A DNA stretch of 64,000 nucleotides from Calliopum simillimum. Lineage: Eukaryota > Arthropoda > Insecta > Diptera > Lauxaniidae. This document shows, piece by piece, positions 1-11,967 of this stretch. Under the pieces are notes generated by a model. That model saw only the letters and a program-made list of their open reading frames with translations. It did not search any database and was not told the origin of the DNA. Position 1 is the first letter of the stretch, and each line of letters opens with the position of its first letter. Location: positions 105,352,897 through 105,416,896 of the forward strand of contig OX638370.1 in assembly GCA_951812925.1 (NCBI GenBank). The letters are read 5' to 3'. The position numbers and the translations under genes are program-made.

Positions 1-97
1 GTTGTTGTTGTTTCTGTTGTTGTTGCTGACGATAATGATGCATACATTTGGCTGTACAAGCAGAGACCGCATAAACATTGGGTTGTTCCTTTTCCAT
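1..97 (-). CDS. Possible N-terminus of a glutamine-rich protein, cut by the window edge
   Basis: On the minus strand an ATG at 95-97, in a reasonable insect start context, opens a frame that stays open to the window edge. The translation begins MEKEQPNVYAVSACTAK and runs into a glutamine tract (CAA/CAG codons, seen on the plus strand as GTTGTT repeats). Fly transcription factors and neural genes often carry such tracts, but only 32 codons are visible and no domain can be named. The alternative is a CAA-type microsatellite with a chance ATG. The sequence left of the window would decide. Confidence 0.3.
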   Translation of the reverse strand, partial: MEKEQPNVYAVSACTAKCMHHYRQQQQQKQQQ

Positions 98-1795
98 ATT
101 ATATCTTAGATTTTGATCCGTAGTGGTAAAGATGGAGACCCAAAAAATTAAAGCGTAGCGTGCGTAAAAAATCAACATATTGCATTTACAGTTTAGATTA
201 CAGATATTCGATATGGTTAGTTAGTTTGATTATGGTTTGCAAATGGTGCGGCTAATTAATTGACTTTAATCAAAATGTTGTGGCTTTTGTGTTTTTGTTA
301 TTTATTCACTATAAGACAACGTGTGTGTTTTCAGCAGTTTTTATTCGTTTGCATTGCTCCACTTTTGAAAGGTACGTAGTATCGAGCAGCACGTATAAAA
401 GTCCAACTTTGGCTATTGAACTGCATTGATTTCAGCTCGTAATTAAAAGCATCTCATTATTGTTTTTTTTTTTTCGATTTTGTTCAATATTATACATTCA
501 TTTTAGACGTATTGAGACAATTTTTAAATTTATATTCTTTTCAACTTTTTTTTGTGATTTTTATGTTTTTCAATTGCTTTAGATCTTTATTTTTTTCACA
601 CAAAATAACACTTTTTCACTTGAAAAACATTAATTGTACAATTTAACACAATTTTGCTGCAATCATATTTTTTTATTTTCTTCTTTATCAAATATTTTTG
701 TATTATTTAATTCTTTAGTTTAATTTTTGGAAAATTCACTCTTTGTTTCGAAAAAATGAAGCTTTTACAATTTCCGAGAATTTTTTTTTTTTTTAAATGA
801 TTTTCATCAAAAGTTATTCTTTATTGTCACAAAGGCCTTGCAGCTTCGATCCAGTTACTCTTGTTATTGTTCCTTCTATGTCCGTGTGTTTTTTTAATCG
901 GTGGGTATTTTTTATATTTCCATTCGTTTCTGTAATACAGTCAAAAAATAAAAAATAAAAGTGGAAGCGAAAATTAACAAAAAAAAAAAAAAACAAATTA
1001 ACAGGAATAAAAAGAACGAAAATAACACTAACCAACAAGGGTCACTAAGCAGAATGAAATGCAGTCATTTTCGACGTATTTTTCGATGATAAGCCCAAAT
1101 CTGACCCCGTGTTAACAGCATCAAAAAATTTTTCCCCTAAATGCGGTTGGAAACTCCCCTAAAACTACACTGAGAACATAAAAATCGACAGTTAGCGTTC
1201 AGACAAAAACAAAGATGACAATATGTAAAGAAACTGAAGCTTATCAATCATAAGTATTTGTCAAAAAAACCGGTTTTATATATTAAATTTTAATAAAAAT
1301 ATTTGTTTAATATTCGTGTATGACCCGCCGCACAGTGGCGTGAAAAGCATATATTTTGGACAAACGACAATTTCTGGGACTCCAGTTTATGAATTTGAAG
1401 AATTTTTTTTTAAACTCTTTCAATTTCAATTCCAAAATTCGAAAATCTAAGATCCAATGCAATATGGCGGACTTTAATTTTACATTAAAATTCTAATTTT
1501 ATTTAAAAATTATAAGAAATTGTAAAAAAATAGGTTAATTATAGTTTTTAATCATTTTATTCTTCGAAAATTTTTGACTTCTTTCAGTGTAAAAATTTAA
1601 AAAAATTTATCTTGGAATTTGCAGCTTTTTTTTGTGATTTTCTGTTAAGATAAAAATTTTGTAGCTGTAGTTTTGGTCAAATTGTCACAAATATGATGTG
1701 GGCAAATTTTTATTTCATATAACAGTTTGTGACTCCATTAGAAATTTTGCTCTTAAGACCTGAAATATTGCTTGAATTATTGCTCGCCAGTTTCG
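98..1795. other. Gene-free AT-rich stretch
   Basis: Long A and T runs and no supported coding frame. The sequence CACAGTGGCG at about 1331 resembles a motif that recurs near 16460, 41470 and 63543 and may mark the edge of a dispersed repeat. Nothing else is recognised. Confidence 0.5.
393..399 (+). promoter_or_regulatory. Isolated TATA box (TATAAAA)
   Basis: A TATAAAA at 393-399 is followed after about 33 bases by GCATTG and after about 40 bases by TTCAGCTCG, a layout like a fly core promoter. No convincing coding exon follows on the plus strand, so this may be chance in AT-rich DNA or belong to a noncoding or distant exon. Confidence 0.2.
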
Positions 1796-2330
1796 CCCTA
1801 AAGCGTGCATCCTATTTACAGGCGTGGCACTCCCCTCTAAACATTAAAAACTTTTTATTAGCTTTACTTACATGTTAACACTATCTCAGAACCGAATTTC
1901 ATGAAAACCGGTGCAGCAGTTTAGTACTAGCGTATTATACCATTGTGGGAGTAACTCCGTCTACTAAAAACCAAAAAACATTTAATATCCTTTGGTTCTT
2001 CGAATTTCATTAAAATCAGTGAAGTGCTTTAGCTCTAACAGCGTATTTCACCTTTATGGTCGTGGCTACGCCCACTAAAAACTCCATACCAAATTTCATA
2101 AAAATATATGCAAGGGCTTAGTTGTAAGAGATTTTTTCCATTTAGGGGCGTGGCACCACACGCCGAAAAACATAATGGTCATGTTAACGTTCCTTAGTGC
2201 TAACTCTGTCTCCATATCGAATTTCGTAAAAATCGATGCAGTGGTTTCGCCGTGAGAGCGTTTTTTCATTTAGGGGCGTGGCACAGCCCACTTTTAAAAA
2301 AATAAATAATCCTATGCATTACTCCTCCTC
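1796..2330. repeat. Degenerate tandem repeat with GGGGCGTGGCAC cores (~115-130 bp unit)
   Basis: About four diverged units each contain a GC-rich core of the type AGGGGCGTGGCAC (clearest at about 2143 and 2271) followed by a segment reading like CGAATTTCATGAAAATCG. A related single unit lies at 12960-13210. No coding potential is seen. The core resembles that of the longer ACCCTACAC-ended repeats nearby, so the arrays may share an origin. Confidence 0.6.
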
Positions 2331-2344
2331 ACAACCTTTCCAAC

Positions 2345-3056
2345 AAAAACTGGTAAGGGTGTTACCTTTGGCCTGACCAACCATTAAATACCCTACACTG
2401 CAAATTTCGAAAATTTTGCTCAGATGGGAGGTGCCACACCCTATTGTCCGAGTTCACCAAGTTTTTGTTCAGAGCGTACATTTATAGTCCTTAGTGGTTG
2501 GGTGAAATTTAGTTGGATCATCTCAAAAAACTCTTTCAGTATAGCATTTTGAAACTTTTGCTTGTATGTGGGGTGCCACGCCCTCTTGTCCGAATATACC
2601 TAGTTTTTTGTCAGAGCTTGCATTCACTGTTCTTAGTGTTTTAATGATATTTGGTTGGATTAAATAACACTTTCAGTATAGCATTTTGAATTTGTTCTTT
2701 GTATGGGAGGTGCCACGCCATCTAGTCCGAATTCGCCTAATCTTTCCTCAGAGCTTAAGCATACCGTCTCTAGTATTTATGTGTAATTTTTATGCGTTAT
2801 CGCAAATAATGCTCCTAATATTGAGCGACGAAAGCAGAATTCCAAATTTCATTGAATTATCTTGCTCAGTTTTTCCAAAAAATTTATTTCCACGCACAGC
2901 CAGCCTGCCTGCCAGACATACAGACGGACATGGCTATATGGACTCAGAAGGAGACGCTGATCAAGAATATATATACTTTTCTATATCTGCCACGCCTCCT
3001 TCTCTGCGTTACAAACGGAAGGACATAGTGAATATTCCCTGTGTGTAGGGTATAAA
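2345..3056 (+). repeat. ACCCTACAC-ended dispersed repeat, copy 1
   Basis: One end reads AAATACCCTACACTGC (about 2388) and the other end reads GTGTAGGGTATAAAA (about 3042), so the termini are short inverted repeats around ACCCTACAC. Inside are 3-4 units of about 120-140 bp, each carrying a GGAGGTGCCACGCC core, then a block with ATCAAGAATATATATACTT and CCACGCCTCCTTC. Further copies lie at 10044-10969, 30344-31272 and 61571-62600. Open frames across it in several copies are by-products of the shared sequence and are not called as genes. Confidence 0.75.
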
Positions 3057-4600
3057 AATTAAGCGAATCGGTTAAGATTTAGATATAGAAACAGGGACTG
3101 AACAGATTCCGTTTGCCCATTGCCCATTTGTATATAAGATTATGACATTAAAACATTGCTCGTCAGATATAGCTACAGTGAAAAAGTTTCATGAATGAAG
3201 GGAGGTCAGTGCAGATAAAGACAAGTTATCTGTAAAAAACCACTAAAAATCCCCTCACTATTTTATAAAACCCCTTAAAAAAACTCCTAAGCATTTTAGC
3301 GTCCTAAGAAACTCCCAGTGGTCTTATTTTTTCCCTTACATTTAGGGGAAAAACCCCTGAGTTGTCAGTACTGATCTGGCCACAGAATCGCTCTTTAACG
3401 TAAGAATTTCCAATTTTTTTTTGTGGTTTTCTGCGCAATTCTAAGATAAGATACACGGTAAAGGCGTTTTATACTCAATTTTATGTTATTTTGCTCAGGC
3501 TAATATTTGTAAGAGTAAAAAAAAGAATTATAAGAAGTAAAATAAATTTTCACGGCTCATAAAAAGATATTTAGACGTATTAGTCACGGTAAAGGCATAA
3601 TTGTTTAAATAGTCAAAACTGTTTTCCTAAACTTGTCTAATATATAACCTTAAAGATAACGAAAAACTGTGTTTTTTACACTTTTAATTTAGAATACATA
3701 TTTCGAATAGAGCAATTCTTCTGTCGGACTCGGATTTGGTATCGAGAAATACATCGGAAACTTTTGTTTTGTTGGGGTTGTGGTTTTTTGCAGCTTAGTG
3801 TAATTTATGTAGTTACCTACGTATAAATATATACATATAAATAAAACGGTATAAATTTGTAATTCAATTTCATTCAATTTATTCGTTGCGCAAATTCAAA
3901 CAAAATTCAATACATTTTTTTCACTAAATTCATTCGTTTTTATTTTCAGTAGGTAGGTTCTTGAAGTTATGTTTTTTTTTAGTTTTTTTTTTTTTCTACT
4001 TCAATGTATGAAAAAAGCACCTATTTTTAATGCACAATTTTGGCGATTTCAAATTGAATAAAAAAAATTTTATAGCATATCTGCACATTTCAAAACGTGA
4101 CCTTTCACCGGATCATTGACAAAAAAAGCCAAATTATTTGAGAAATTACGATTTTGTTTTTCGATTGCACTTAAATTCTTTAAATAATAATTATTATTAT
4201 TATTATTTATTATAATAAATCGACAATTTTTCCCTTGAAAACTAGGAGGTAAGCTTGTGTATTCATTTTGGAAATTCACCAGTTCATTTAAGCTTTAAAA
4301 AAAATTCCCCTAATTAACTGTTTTCAAAGTTGGCAATACACAAGTGAATTTGATTCTCTATAATGGCATAAATTCAGTGAGATGTGTCGTTTTTAAATGT
4401 GCATTCTTGAAATAGTATTTCTTGGAAATTACGCCCTATTGAGCATATCAAAATTACGTACACCGAAAATAAAAAAAAAAAACTTTAAAATCAAAAGAAA
4501 ATGCTTTTAAATCAAAAAGTTTTTGACTGGAAATGGAACCAAAACAAATGCATTTGAATCGTAAGCCATTCTTTATTATGGGAGCTGTTGCATGCAATTT
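3057..4600. other. Gene-free AT-rich stretch with an (ATT)n tract
   Basis: No supported gene. A short AT-only microsatellite of the ATT type occupies about 4184-4215. Homopolymer T runs are frequent. Confidence 0.5.
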
Positions 4601-5037
4601 ATCTATATATTAATATGCAAGACAAAAATCTGTCCTACCTTTTTTATTATGTTAAAAATGGAGCACGACTTTGAATTATACACTATTGTAAAGGTATTAC
4701 TGTGTTAATGTGCACAATGTAAAAATTATTTTAATATTTTGCCATTAAGCCAAGTAAAATTAAATGCAAATTTTTCAATATTAACGACGACAAAATAGGC
4801 GGTCACACTGAGCTGAAAAGAGAATGTACAAAGCACAAAGTGAAAGGCAAAAAGCTGACTGATACTTCATGTTTTTGTTTTCTTTTCGTTTTACATTTAT
4901 CATTGTACCAGGGATGATAAATGAGCTTTCCTTATTTTGTACCAAACAGCAAAAAAAGTACTAAAACTGTCCAAAAAGTACCAAAATTATTTAACACATT
5001 TGTCGTCAAATTTTGACAATTGGGCGATTCTAGTGAA
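4600..5037 (+). repeat. ~430-bp dispersed repeat, copy 1
   Basis: The segment from ATTAATATGCAAGACAAAAA to about GGGCGATTCTAGTGAATAT recurs at 20148-20580 and 24598-24966 with the same internal landmarks: TGTCC near the start, GAATTATACAC, a GTGCACAA block, AAAGACAAAAAGC, ACCAGGGATGATAAATGA, GTACCAAA and ACCAAAATTATTTAA. No long inverted termini are obvious, so the class is unknown. It could be a SINE-like or decayed DNA element. Confidence 0.65.
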
Positions 5038-5045
5038 TATAAAAT

Positions 5046-5310
5046 AGGGCTTCTTCCTCTAAACGTCAGTTGCTTTGTGTTGAAACAGCATTTTCATAGT
5101 TTTAGAAGCTCATTTTTACTGCATCGTTCTTGCATTTCATAACGCCGAACAACAATATGTTCACAATGCATAGCAATCAGCGCATCAGTAACAAAGTTGT
5201 TGCTTTTGATTAACTTTGCCCTTGAGTCATAAAATTCCTAAAATTATGCAATATTTTGTGCATGAAAATGCTGTTGCAATACAAAGCAACTGACGTTTAG
5301 GAAGTCGGCC
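5046..5310. mobile_element. Hairpin MITE, ~265 bp
   Basis: The left arm CTAAACGTCAGTTGCTTTGT (about 5058) is repeated in inverse orientation at about 5280-5302 (ACAAAGCAACTGACGTTTAG), and the match continues inward through an ACAGCATTTTCAT block. The outer ends are less well matched. It is noncoding and sits immediately beside the preceding dispersed repeat. Confidence 0.65.
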
Positions 5311-5882
5311 ATACTAAGCTTATAGCAACTTCAGTATTACAAAGTGATATGCCATATACATATAAACAATTGACGCTGCAAAAAAGTTGTTTCGAATCAC
5401 AAAGTCCAAAAACTATAAAATTGAGAAATTCCCTTAAAACAAATGCTTTTGATTTGAATGTAAATTCTTTTAATTTTCGTTTTTAGTTTAGTTTACTTTT
5501 CCAAACTTTTTCTTTTTTTTTTTTTTTGTTACAAAACTAATTTCCAACTGGGTCACATTGTTGTAGTGTGAATTTTTAATTAGAAGATATTACGCATTCA
5601 ATGTTTACACTAATCGTTCCGTGCCAGGGTACACAAAGGGAGCTTTTATGTACCATCGGGTTTTTTACAACTTTTTCCATTGTGTAGTGAAAATTCCAAT
5701 TCGATATTAAAATTATTTCTTAATGTCTTCAATGCAATTCTTGGAAAATTACTTGTGAATTAATAAAATTCCATGTTTAATTACCATATTGATGTCGTAT
5801 AAGAGCGTACCTTATTGCAATAATGCTCAGCAATCAATTAGAAAATTCATAAATTCTAAAAAAGGATATCAAGAAGGACATA
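5311..5882. other. Gene-free AT-rich stretch
   Basis: T-rich sequence between a hairpin element and a fold-back element. No gene, RNA gene or repeat unit was recognised. Confidence 0.5.
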
Positions 5883-7456
5883 TGGGCAAATCCGAAAATA
5901 ATCTCCTCTTATATGACCCAGTTTTTAAAAAAAAAATTTTTTCATGTACAATAACCAAATGTGGTGGAATTTATTCGTAGACGTATGAGCTGCAATTTCC
6001 AATAGGCGAACAAAAAATTTTCGACCTGAGGGGGTGTCAGGAGGTCGTTTTATCTGAAAATTTTGGGAAAATCGAGATTTTCGATACTATACGGGAGAGC
6101 ACATACTTCAGAAGTAGTAGATATGTTACGGGGCACCTTTCCAAATATTCTGAAGTAAAATTCTAAAAAATCGTATGTGGGTCGTGGCGACAAAATGGGT
6201 TAAAAAGTCTAAATCGCTCATTACGGCCACGTAACAGGTCCTAAAATTCTGAAAAAAATCAAGCTAATTCCTTGATAGAAAATAAAGCGAATTTGTTTCT
6301 GATGTTTTTTTAATTTGAGCGCCCCCTGCCGAGTAAAAAATTAAAAACGCTAATTTTTGGGTAAAAAACGTGATTTTTGGCGAAAAGCGAAATTTTGAGT
6401 TTTTTAATTTTTTGCTCCAAATGAGGGGCTCAAATTAAAGAAACATCATAAAAAAGCCGATTTATTTTTTCTCAAGGAATTTGCTTGATTTTTTTCAGAA
6501 TTTTAGGACCTGTTACGTGGCCGTAATGAGCGATTTAAACGTTTTAACCCATTCTGGCGCCACAACCCACATAGGATTTTTTTGAATTTTACTCCAGAAT
6601 GTTTGTTAGATATCCCGCTATCTTGCCTTATGTGTCGCTATGGTGTGCTCGATCGCATATCGCCAATAATCGCATTTTTTACCCAAAAATTAGCGTTTTT
6701 AATTTTTTACTCGACAGGGGGCGCTCAAATTAAAAAAACATCATAAACAAATTCGTTTTATTTTCTATCAAGGAATTAGCTTGATTTTCTTCAGAATTTT
6801 AGGACCTGTTACGTGGCCGTAATGAGCGATTCAAACTTTTTAACCCATTCTGACGCCACGACCCACATACGATTTTTCTGAATTTTGCTCCAGAATATTT
6901 GTTAGATATTCCGCTATCTTACCCTATGTGTCGCTATGGTGTGCTCGATCGCATATCGCTAATAATCGCATTTTTTACCCAAAATTTAGCGTTTTTAATT
7001 TTTTACTCGGCAGGGGGCGCTTAGATTAAAAAATATCATAAGCAAAGTCGATTTACTTTATATCAAAAAACTTCCTTGATTTTTTTCAGAATTTTAGGAC
7101 CTGTTATGTGGCCGTAATGAGTGATTTAGACTTTTTAACCCATTTTGTCGCTACGACCCACATACGATTTTTTTGAATTTTACTTCAGAATATTTGGAAA
7201 GGTGCCCCGTAACATATCTACTACTTCTGAAGTATGTGCTCTCCAGTATAGTATCGAAAATCTCGATTTTCCCAAAATTTTCAGATAAAACGACCTCCTG
7301 ACACCCCCTCAGGTCGAAAATTTTTTGTTCGCCTATTGGAAATTGCAGCTCATACGTCTACGAATAAATTCCACCACATTTGGTTATTGTACATGAAAAA
7401 ATTTTTTTTTTTAAAAACTGGGTCATATAAGAGGAGATTATTTTCGGATTTGCCCA
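5883..7456. mobile_element. TA-flanked fold-back element, copy 1 (1.57 kb)
   Basis: The termini are inverted (TGGGCAAATCCGAAAATAAT at the left, its complement at the right), flanked by TA on both sides. Inverted arms of more than 300 bp surround a core made of a ~296-bp unit. The core carries one unit in left orientation followed by two complete and one partial unit in right orientation (unit starts at about 6427, 6721 and 7017). Each unit contains CAGGGGGCGCTCAAATTAAA, GGACCTGTTACGTGGCCGTA and TCGATCGCATATCGC. It has no transposase. The second copy is at 21717-23886. Confidence 0.85.
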
Positions 7457-8190
7457 TATGCACATGTAGTTAATAGTAGGTACATAAAAAATTTCAATCA
7501 AAATCAAATTTTTTTTATACGGTCCACTTTTCTATGCCATTGGGTTAGGTCATTGAAACTATGAAATGAAAAACAAATATTTTTAATAAATAAAATTTAT
7601 CCATGTGCAACTTTCTCAACGTTTTGAATGCAAATATTTTTGTTTTTCTGTTGGTTTAATAATTCTTACGGTTCTTTTTTTTAATTTTTTATATTTTCTT
7701 ATTAATATGTTTTTAATACTATCAAAATGTGTTTTCTTTTTTAAAAGAACTAACCCATAAAATATTTACCTAAGCCCCCACTTTTATTTTAAGTACGAAC
7801 CATGATGTTACTGACCTTTACTATTTTGTGGTTTAAATATCTCAACGATATCATGTCTGCTATAAAACTTTGTATTCAAAGTCACGTAGTGTAATGAATT
7901 TAACTAACGACGCACTATTTTTTGACAAAAAAGTGTACACAAAAATAATTCACTACAAGGATACATTTTCTTTAAAAAAAATGAAACGCGAAATTAAAGG
8001 TTATACATTCACCTATCTAAAAAGATGCCCGCTTTTTCCAGCATCTGATCCACAAAATAGTGACACGGGTCGAAATCTCTTGAATTTTGAAAAAATCGAT
8101 TTTTCTGTTTAAAAATGTAAGTCGCATTAAACGCAGGAGTGATATATGTATAAATTTTTATGTATTCAATCAAATCAATTAAGATGAAAT
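7457..8190. other. Gene-free AT-rich stretch
   Basis: An 80-codon open frame at 7870-8112 has no recognisable domain and is lysine and phenylalanine rich, as expected of random AT-rich DNA. Nothing else is supported. Confidence 0.5.
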
Positions 8191-8680
8191 GAACTCAAAG
8201 TGAGAATGGGCGGTGCCACGCCCCAAAAATAAATTCGTCATATCTTCGAAACTATTACACGCAGATAGATAAGATTTGGTATGTTTGTAATAGGCACAGA
8301 GAGAAATAATGTTTACTTAAAAAGTGGGCAGTGCCACGCCCCAAAAATATAAAACACATCATATCTCCAAAACTATTGACCCATGTGGATGAAATTGGGT
8401 TCATATACAAAAGTCATCAAGACAAATAATGTCCGCTGAAAAAATATATGGTGCCACGCCCACAGGCAGAGCTACATGAATGAACTTGTTTCCTTTAGAA
8501 CATAGTGTCAATTAATAAGGATATATTCATTGTTGGGTGTGGTACCGCCCTTTTTTTCAGCAAATGTTATTTGACTCACTACCTTTTATATATATACCGA
8601 AATTCATCCCTATAGCTCAAATAGTTTCGGAGATATGATAAGTTTTATATTTATAGGGTGTGGGCACTGTTTTGTTTTCG
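8190..8680. repeat. Tandem repeat with GGTGCCACGCCCC cores (~120 bp unit) and inverted tail
   Basis: Cores at about 8210, 8329 and 8450 are spaced about 120 bp and each is followed by ATCATATCTCCAAAACTATT-type sequence. The same block returns in inverse orientation near 8610-8640 (AATAGTTTCGGAGATATGAT), so the array is part of a small fold-back. No coding content. Confidence 0.6.
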
Positions 8681-8847
8681 ACTCATAACTTTTGACCAAA
8701 TGTATATTATGCAGACATATAAGTGTCAATGAAAAGCTAAAGACCTTAGCTAACTATTGGTGAAGAAAGTAAATTGATTTCATCAGTTGAAAAAATTATA
8801 TCAAAAAAATAGTGAAGTGATCTTATTTGAAAAAAAAAATTTTAGGT

Positions 8848-9818
8848 CCGGTTGTGGGCACCCTTAGAAATTCGGCTAAAAATGGGAAAATATGAAATTA
8901 AAAGCAATCAAATGGAGAAAAAAGCAAAACTAACTTATTTCGGAGACATTAACTCACAAAAATTTAACAAATTCTGCTCAACGGCTTAAACAAAATCAGC
9001 GTCACTGAAAACGTCTGGATAGAATGGCATTATACCTGTTGCCCCGAAACCAGACTTGATTATCTTCAGCTGATGACAGATCAATTTTTTTGCAAGCCAA
9101 GCTAGCTAGGTCACGTATCTCTGGCCCCTGTTGACATTGATCTTTTACTAAGCATGCATTTTTTTTGTACCAATCCATGCCCGCCATCTGCTCGTCGGTC
9201 TACTTGGCTGGAAACTCAATACTAAGATTTTTTGCAAAGTTTTATGCCACCTCAACCCCCACACTTAATTAAAATAAGTTTTTTTCCACGATATCTTTAA
9301 AGAGCCTATTGGTTCTTTCCTTTCCACTAAAAAAGCGTAAAATGGCATAAGAATACCATTAAGATTAGTAACGTTGGCATCCACGACGATATTTCAGTAA
9401 AACACACGCTTTAAATAAATAAAGAGGGGTGCCCACACCCGAACCTATTCGGGGCCCATACTCGGCTTTGATAGCCACTTTGAAAAGCAATGAGCAAATT
9501 GTGTTGTGTGAACATTTTGGTTGCATTCGGTCTTGAATCACGAAATATAATAAATTAACTACATAAATATAGATTGCACTCAGCTTTTCGATTGATTCAC
9601 TTCGATTTATCGCACTTGGAAAATTATTGAAAAAAACTTTTGTGTTGACTTTTACTCATTCAAAAATTATTTTCTTCTCAGCAGCAAGCAAATGCGTCTG
9701 TTTGCTCTGGTAAATGCACAAAAACTTCATGCTGTCACAACACGCGCTTAACATTTGTCAGAACAGCCGCATTTGTTTTCTGTCAAAAGTTACGGTAGGG
9801 TGCCCACACCCGGACCCT
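8848..9818. mobile_element. Candidate decayed pogo-like element bounded by GTGCCCAC inverted ends
   Basis: The segment TCCGGTTGTGGGCACCCT at about 8850-8867 is the complement of AGGGTGCCCACACCCGGACC at about 9796-9816. A third, direct copy of the motif (GGGTGCCCACACCCG) lies at about 9426. Between them is the transposase remnant described separately. The ends may be terminal inverted repeats of one element or of several nested copies. No target duplication was identified. Confidence 0.4.
9000..9285 (-). pseudogene. Decayed pogo/Tigger-type transposase fragment (Tc5/CENP-B-like helix-turn-helix)
   Basis: The minus strand reads FAKNLSIEFPAK, a stop, then TDEQMAGMDWYKKNACLVKD, followed by PEIRDLASLACKKI. 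This follows the order seen in the DNA-binding domain of pogo, Tigger and jerky proteins (a tyrosine/alanine helix, a proline, then a conserved AGxDWxxxFxxR block, then a PE...SLARA block). A TAG replaces the tryptophan expected before the acidic residues, and no catalytic DDE region was found downstream. It is therefore a dead fragment. The family assignment is from motif memory and is moderate. Confidence 0.45.
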
Positions 9819-10043
9819 GCCCGCTGGCGGTACCCTTCCCCTACTACATACAAAACTTCAACGCAATTTTTGGCGGCTTGATATTGATTTTCGTCCCATG
9901 GTTTCTTGGGCAAAGTTTTTTAGAATATTTCGTAGATTATTTTGTTGCTATACTCTTCACACAAAAAATAGAACATAAAAAAATTCATCGAATTCATGTT
10001 TTCGGCTCAAATTCGATGAAATTTTCATTAATATTATGTTGTT

Positions 10044-10969
10044 TTTATATCCTACACCCAGGGTATATTCACTTTGTCCTTCCGTTTGTAACGCAGAGAA
10101 GGAGGCGTGGCAGATATAGAAAAGTATATATATTCTTGATCAGCATCACCTCCTGAGTCGATATAGCTATGTCCGTCTGTCTGGTTGGCTGGCTGGCTGG
10201 CTGGCTGGGTGGCTGGCTGTGGGTTGAAATACACTTTTTGGGAAAACTGAGCAAGATAATTCAATGAAATTTGGTACACTGCCTCCGTCGTCAAAGTTAG
10301 CTCGGGGGATTGAAAATGAGCAAAATCGGTCAACGGACACGCCTACCGCCCATACAAAAAATATATTCAAAATGCAATTTTAGAAGTATTTTTCACGACA
10401 ATGCAACCAAAATACGCATAAAAACTAAAAATTGTAAGCACAAGCTCTGAGAAAAAACTGAACGAATTCGAACAAGAGGGCGTGGCACCTCCCATATAAG
10501 CAAAAGTTTCAAAACCTGAAAGCATTTTTTGAGATATTCGAACCAAATTCGACTCAGACACTAAGAATCATAAATGAAAGCTCTCAACAAAAATTGGTTG
10601 AAATTGGAAAAGGGGGCGTGGCATCTCCCATATAAGTAAAAGTTTCAAAATGCTATACTGAAAGAGTTTTTTGAGATAATCCAACCAAGCTTCACTCAAA
10701 TACTAAAGACTATAAATGCACGCTTTAAGCTAAAACTAGACGAACGGACAAGATGGCGTTGCACCTCCTATATAAGCAAAAGCTTCAAAACGCTATACTG
10801 AAAATGTTTTTCACTCAGTCACTAAAAACTATAAATCCAAACTCTGGACAAAAACTGGATGAACTCGGACAAGAGAGCGAAGCACCTCCCATATGAGCAA
10901 AATTTTAAAAACACTGCAGTGTAGGGTATTTAATGTTTGGCCAGGCCAAATTTTACACCCTTACTAGTT
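10044..10969 (-). repeat. ACCCTACAC-ended dispersed repeat, copy 2
   Basis: Minus-strand copy of the family. It begins at about 10044 with TATCCTACACCCAGGG and ends with GTGTAGGGTATTTAATG and a GGCCAGGCCAAATTTTACAC block at about 10920-10960. A short GCTGGCTGGCTGG minisatellite lies at about 10183-10220. Four or five internal units carry GGGCGTGGCACCTCCCATAT-type cores. The matching end blocks in copy 3 suggest that both copies are nearly full length. Confidence 0.75.
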
Positions 10970-11965
10970 TTTTTGTATGTTTGCCGCAAAAAAATTTGAC
11001 CCGGCCTAATGTGTATGTATGGCAATTAAAAAATCTACTTTCGACCCTAGATAAACATAATCATCATATTCAAGCATAATTTTCTGTTAATAAGTGAACA
11101 AATGAAAGGTCATTGACTTGATAAAATTAAAACACTGATATGGCAAGTTTTTTCGGTAGGGTCACATTAAACTTTTTCTTGTTTATAAATTATCATGTCT
11201 TTTCCTCTTTTTAAAGAGACGGTCAATATGAGAATTAGCATATTTTTAGGGGTCGATGATCATAAAAGTGTGGCGACCCATAGTTTTCGCCTAAATCTCT
11301 TCGTGTGAAAATTCATAACGTAATAAAATTTGAGGTTGTTAAAGTTGCTCTAAGTATGCTCTATGCAATGAAAAAAGGAGCGCACAAATGATGAGAATTG
11401 TTAGCTTCGTTTTTTGCTTCTCTCAGGAATATCAAATTTTCTAACATTTCAAAGGACATTAAAAAAACAGTAAAACTTTCTTTGAAGTCGTCATGTCATA
11501 CAATAAAGATACGATAAAAAAGCTACAAAGTCAAATGCACCAAAACAAATCATAAAATACCACAAGTGCATAGTATGTCTGTATGTCTCATATTGCACAA
11601 TTGTCATCATATTTATACAAGGATGATTATTATGAATGAACAAATCATGATGTACATGACTGCGTCGCATACATTTCTCAGAATAGGTTGAATACGAAAA
11701 TAAAATAAATAAATGAATGTCGACTTTTGATAACAATCAATAAAGCAACATGTTGGAATTGACATTAGAATGATGCAATTAAAACGGATTCAATTGACGC
11801 ATTGACTTCATACTTAGTTTAGTTAATGCAACGAGTTATTTTGATGACATCTCACTTTACCATTTCTAGTTTTCCTAAATTAAACCTGAGGACAAATACC
11901 AAAACGAATGTTATGAGTGATTTTTGATAAGTAGGATAGACGAAACCACTTTCAAAGACTTTCAT
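10970..11965. other. Gene-free stretch
   Basis: No supported gene or recognisable repeat. An 81-codon open frame on the minus strand at 11491-11736 has no domain signature. Confidence 0.5.
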
Positions 11966-11967
11966 CA

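Noticed and set aside
814..1038. 74-codon minus-strand open frame rich in F and L
   Set aside because: Composed of T-run codons in AT-rich DNA, with no domain, no splice support and no start context.
2686..3048. 120-codon frame, with similar frames at 10052-10370 and 30951-31261
   Set aside because: The shared peptide (ADQEYIYFSISATPPSLRYK) appears only because the repeat family shares DNA; frames differ between copies and run over tandem units.
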